Source of the DNA: an uncultured Bacteroidales bacterium
GTDB taxonomy: Bacteria; Bacteroidota; Bacteroidia; Bacteroidales; WCHB1-69
DNA length: 42,995 bases
NCBI GenBank assembly: GCA_946413585.1
Contig: CAMKLG010000024.1
Coordinates: 1-42,995, forward strand
Direction: 5' to 3'
Below the pieces are notes generated by a model. The model was given only the letters and a program-made list of their open reading frames with translations, was not told the DNA's origin and made no database searches. Below, piece by piece: positions 41,375-42,995 of the stretch (within the stretch, counting starts at the first letter, position 1; the number at the start of each line of letters is the position of its first letter). Made by a program: the position numbers and the translations under genes.

Positions 41375-41668
41375 TCACTGAGGGATGGACTGGATGATGC
41401 GGAAAATTTGCTCCACATTAGCGACATCCGTAAGTCGTTGTTTTCCATCTTCTGCTTGCATTTTCAAACGGCTACAATTTGTAGCCGTTTCATTTCCCTC
41501 TTTTTTCAAACGTGTTTTTAGAACACTCCAATATTTTCGTGGATTGTCGCTCTCGGTTAATACACCAACGACATCAACCACAGAAAAGTACCACTTCTCT
41601 TGTTTGTCGTCCCAAACGGTACGGACTTTTTTTTCTTCAAATAGTTGGATAGCATGTTTTTGAGTCAT
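41375..41668 (-). pseudogene. truncated Bro-N/phage-antirepressor-like gene
   Basis: The 97-residue product begins MTQKHAIQLFEEKKVRTVWDD and continues KWYFSVVDVVGVLTES, NPRKYWSVLKTRLK, KQRLTDVANVEQIFRIIQSIPQ, all matching the N-terminal Bro-N domain of a family usually about 270 residues long. It stops (two TGA codons) right after the IQSIP block, where full-length members go on. None of the three frames beyond restores the family sequence, so the 3' part is missing rather than shifted. A -7 element lies at 41717-41724. It may be an inert remnant or a short DNA-binding protein. Confidence 0.75.
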
Positions 41669-41716
41669 AGTTTTTGTTATTTGATATTTGAATTATAGTA
41701 AAATATTTCAGTCCGC

Positions 41717-41724
41717 AAAGATAC
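41717..41724 (-). promoter_or_regulatory. -7 element for the truncated Bro-N gene
   Basis: The minus strand reads TATCTTTG, 48 bases upstream of the ATG at 41668. It suggests the fragment is still transcribed. Confidence 0.55.
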
Positions 41725-41796
41725 AAAAAAGCAAAATACAAAAACAAGGGAAAACAATAAAAACGGACTATCCATGCTTATTTTATGCCACGTGTA

Positions 41797-42995
41797 TTAG
41801 TTTTTACGAATGGGCAACGGCACGCTGATTTTGTAAAAATTGCGAAACCATTTGATTTCAGAACATTGTGACAGCAATGTGTCTTGTAGGAAAGATTTTA
41901 CAACTTTGCAATCGCTGTCGGCCTCTTTGTCATCTTCATCAGACTTCAATTTCTCCGGTTCGGGGTAAACAATCACACATTTAATCTCATTCTGTTCCTT
42001 ATCACCTCCTAATTGTTTCAATATCCGCCTGTCACGAGCATATCCGCTTATTTCCCTAATATCATCCAAGATACCACGATTAGAATCTTCATAATGTGGC
42101 TTATATTTGGCATCCAGAATGATTTTTTCATCCTTTTTGATAAAATCGACAGCCGTTTTACAATGGCCCTGTACTTGAAACTCAATTTGTTTAGGGTAGG
42201 CGGCCACCAGCTTTCCCCACACCCACATCTCATACAGCCGCGCCATGTCAATCCAAAACGGCGGGGTGGACCGTTGTTCGGAAGCGGCTTCACGGATGGA
42301 ATAGTCGAAACGGCGCAGAATCATCTTCGCCACCTTTATCGCCTCTTTATATCCTTTGAACAAGTTATTGGATGACAACTTCTGCACCTGATACGGTTCA
42401 ATATCATCGGATATATGGCTGAATGAGGCCTTCAAACGATTCAATCGCAACTGGAGGTCAGGGTATTGGGACTGTCTTTTCAGACTATCACATCTGTCGA
42501 GGATGCGTTCGGAAAAGAGCAGGGCCTTTTTCAACAGGCGGTTTTCAGGAATGTCGTCCGTATAATCCTGATATTGGCAATACATTCGATCACTACGTTG
42601 CTGGAACACATTGGCTTTGAGGTGCTTGCCGAACAGAATCCGTCCTTTGACCTTGGCTTTCAGATTCTCTTCGTGAAGGAGATAGTCCTTCTTCAAACCA
42701 TGCTTCAGCAACCGTTCCAATAAGGAGATAAAATGCAACACCAACAGGGGTGTCAGTTGATTGAGTTCTTCGTGGGTTTCGATTTGAGGTTCATCGAACT
42801 GAATGCCGTAGCATTGGGCAAAATAGTTTGATTCTTTTTGCGTATCGATTTCCAAAGCCGACAAGAACATCTGAATGAAATCGATGTCTGGCACTTTCGG
42901 TGTAACCACCACCGCCAGCTCCTTCTCAACGAGCCATGCAGCCCCGATGAAATAGGAAGCGGTCCAATCGTTGATTCCCAGATATTTCGGTTCTT
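41797..42995 (-). CDS. McrC-like subunit of a McrBC modification-dependent restriction system (5' end outside the window)
   Basis: The reading frame stays open to the right edge, so the N-terminus is missing; about 398 residues are in view. The edge reads EPKYLGINDWTASYFIG, typical of the McrC N-domain. The C-terminal half holds the PD-(D/E)xK nuclease core: WIDMARLYEMWVWGKL, FQVQGHCKTAVDF with the metal-binding Asp, and IILDAKYKP with the catalytic Asp and Lys (about 260-275 from the GTG at 42912). McrC is the nuclease partner of the GTPase McrB and cuts modified foreign DNA. McrB should lie upstream, beyond the window. The GTG at 42912 is not taken as the start because homology continues past it. 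Confidence 0.87.
   Translation of the reverse strand, partial: EPKYLGINDWTASYFIGAAWLVEKELAVVVTPKVPDIDFIQMFLSALEIDTQKESNYFAQCYGIQFDEPQIETHEELNQLTPLLVLHFISLLERLLKHGLKKDYLLHEENLKAKVKGRILFGKHLKANVFQQRSDRMYCQYQDYTDDIPENRLLKKALLFSERILDRCDSLKRQSQYPDLQLRLNRLKASFSHISDDIEPYQVQKLSSNNLFKGYKEAIKVAKMILRRFDYSIREAASEQRSTPPFWIDMARLYEMWVWGKLVAAYPKQIEFQVQGHCKTAVDFIKKDEKIILDAKYKPHYEDSNRGILDDIREISGYARDRRILKQLGGDKEQNEIKCVIVYPEPEKLKSDEDDKEADSDCKVVKSFLQDTLLSQCSEIKWFRNFYKISVPLPIRKN

Noticed and set aside
41216-41521. Plus-strand reading frame of 101 codons
   Set aside because: Starts upstream of a promoter element and is mostly antisense to the Bro-N fragment; composition is Ser/Phe/Cys-rich.

Overview
The window looks like a chromosomal segment of a Bacteroidota bacterium, most likely order Bacteroidales. 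The evidence is: (i) promoters follow the Bacteroidetes -7 consensus TAnnTTTG and start codons lack Shine-Dalgarno sequences; (ii) there is a type IX secretion component (PorZ) plus a secreted esterase with a T9SS C-terminal sorting domain; (iii) several families are Bacteroidetes-typical (RecO-PorZ neighbourhood, a DUF6249-like membrane protein beside an ECF sigma factor, a DUF6913-like protein beside dapA); and (iv) many proteins carry lipoprotein signals. No rRNA, tRNA, CRISPR array, integrase or complete insertion sequence was recognised.

Layout. 1-2.2 kb: a SpoU/TrmH RNA methyltransferase, two small lipoproteins and a possible 37-residue gene. 2.3-7.0 kb: a translationally coupled minus-strand operon of two paralogous SGNH hydrolases and an MBOAT acyltransferase, read as a surface-polymer O-acylation module. 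7.0-14.4 kb: mixed metabolic genes (alpha/beta hydrolase, flavodoxin lipoprotein, an isoprenylcysteine-methyltransferase-like protein fused to a secreted domain, AlkD glycosylase, FMN reductase, a secreted protein, DgkA, EamA transporter). 14.5-20.7 kb: a tripartite RND efflux operon (TolC, membrane-fusion protein, RND pump) ending in a small PII-like gene, with repeat elements in both internal gaps. 20.8-26.5 kb: purine permease, T9SS esterase, the DUF6913-like/dapA/membrane-protein operon and a phosphodiester glycosidase. 26.6-33.4 kb (minus): rbfA, a LolE-type permease, porZ, recO and recQ, packed with overlaps. 33.4-38.6 kb: MscS channel, then a small lipoprotein, an outer-membrane protein, a C-terminal processing protease and an O-antigen ligase. 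38.9-40.3 kb: DUF6249-like protein, ECF sigma factor and a possible membrane partner. 40.4-43 kb (minus): ferritin, a truncated Bro-N gene and an McrC-like restriction subunit that runs off the right edge.

The most unusual signal is non-coding. At least ten intergenic arrays of short tandem repeats all have a period of exactly seven bases, yet use different unit sequences at different loci. They sit directly against gene ends: four stop codons lie inside an array, one array begins on the base after a stop, and three arrays end 2-5 bases before a start codon. A second, hairpin-rich dispersed repeat family (four copies) and a third palindromic family (two copies) occupy neighbouring gaps. Several divergent gene pairs share compact, inverted-repeat promoter regions. 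Functional ideas about these repeats are inference; the repeats themselves are visible directly.
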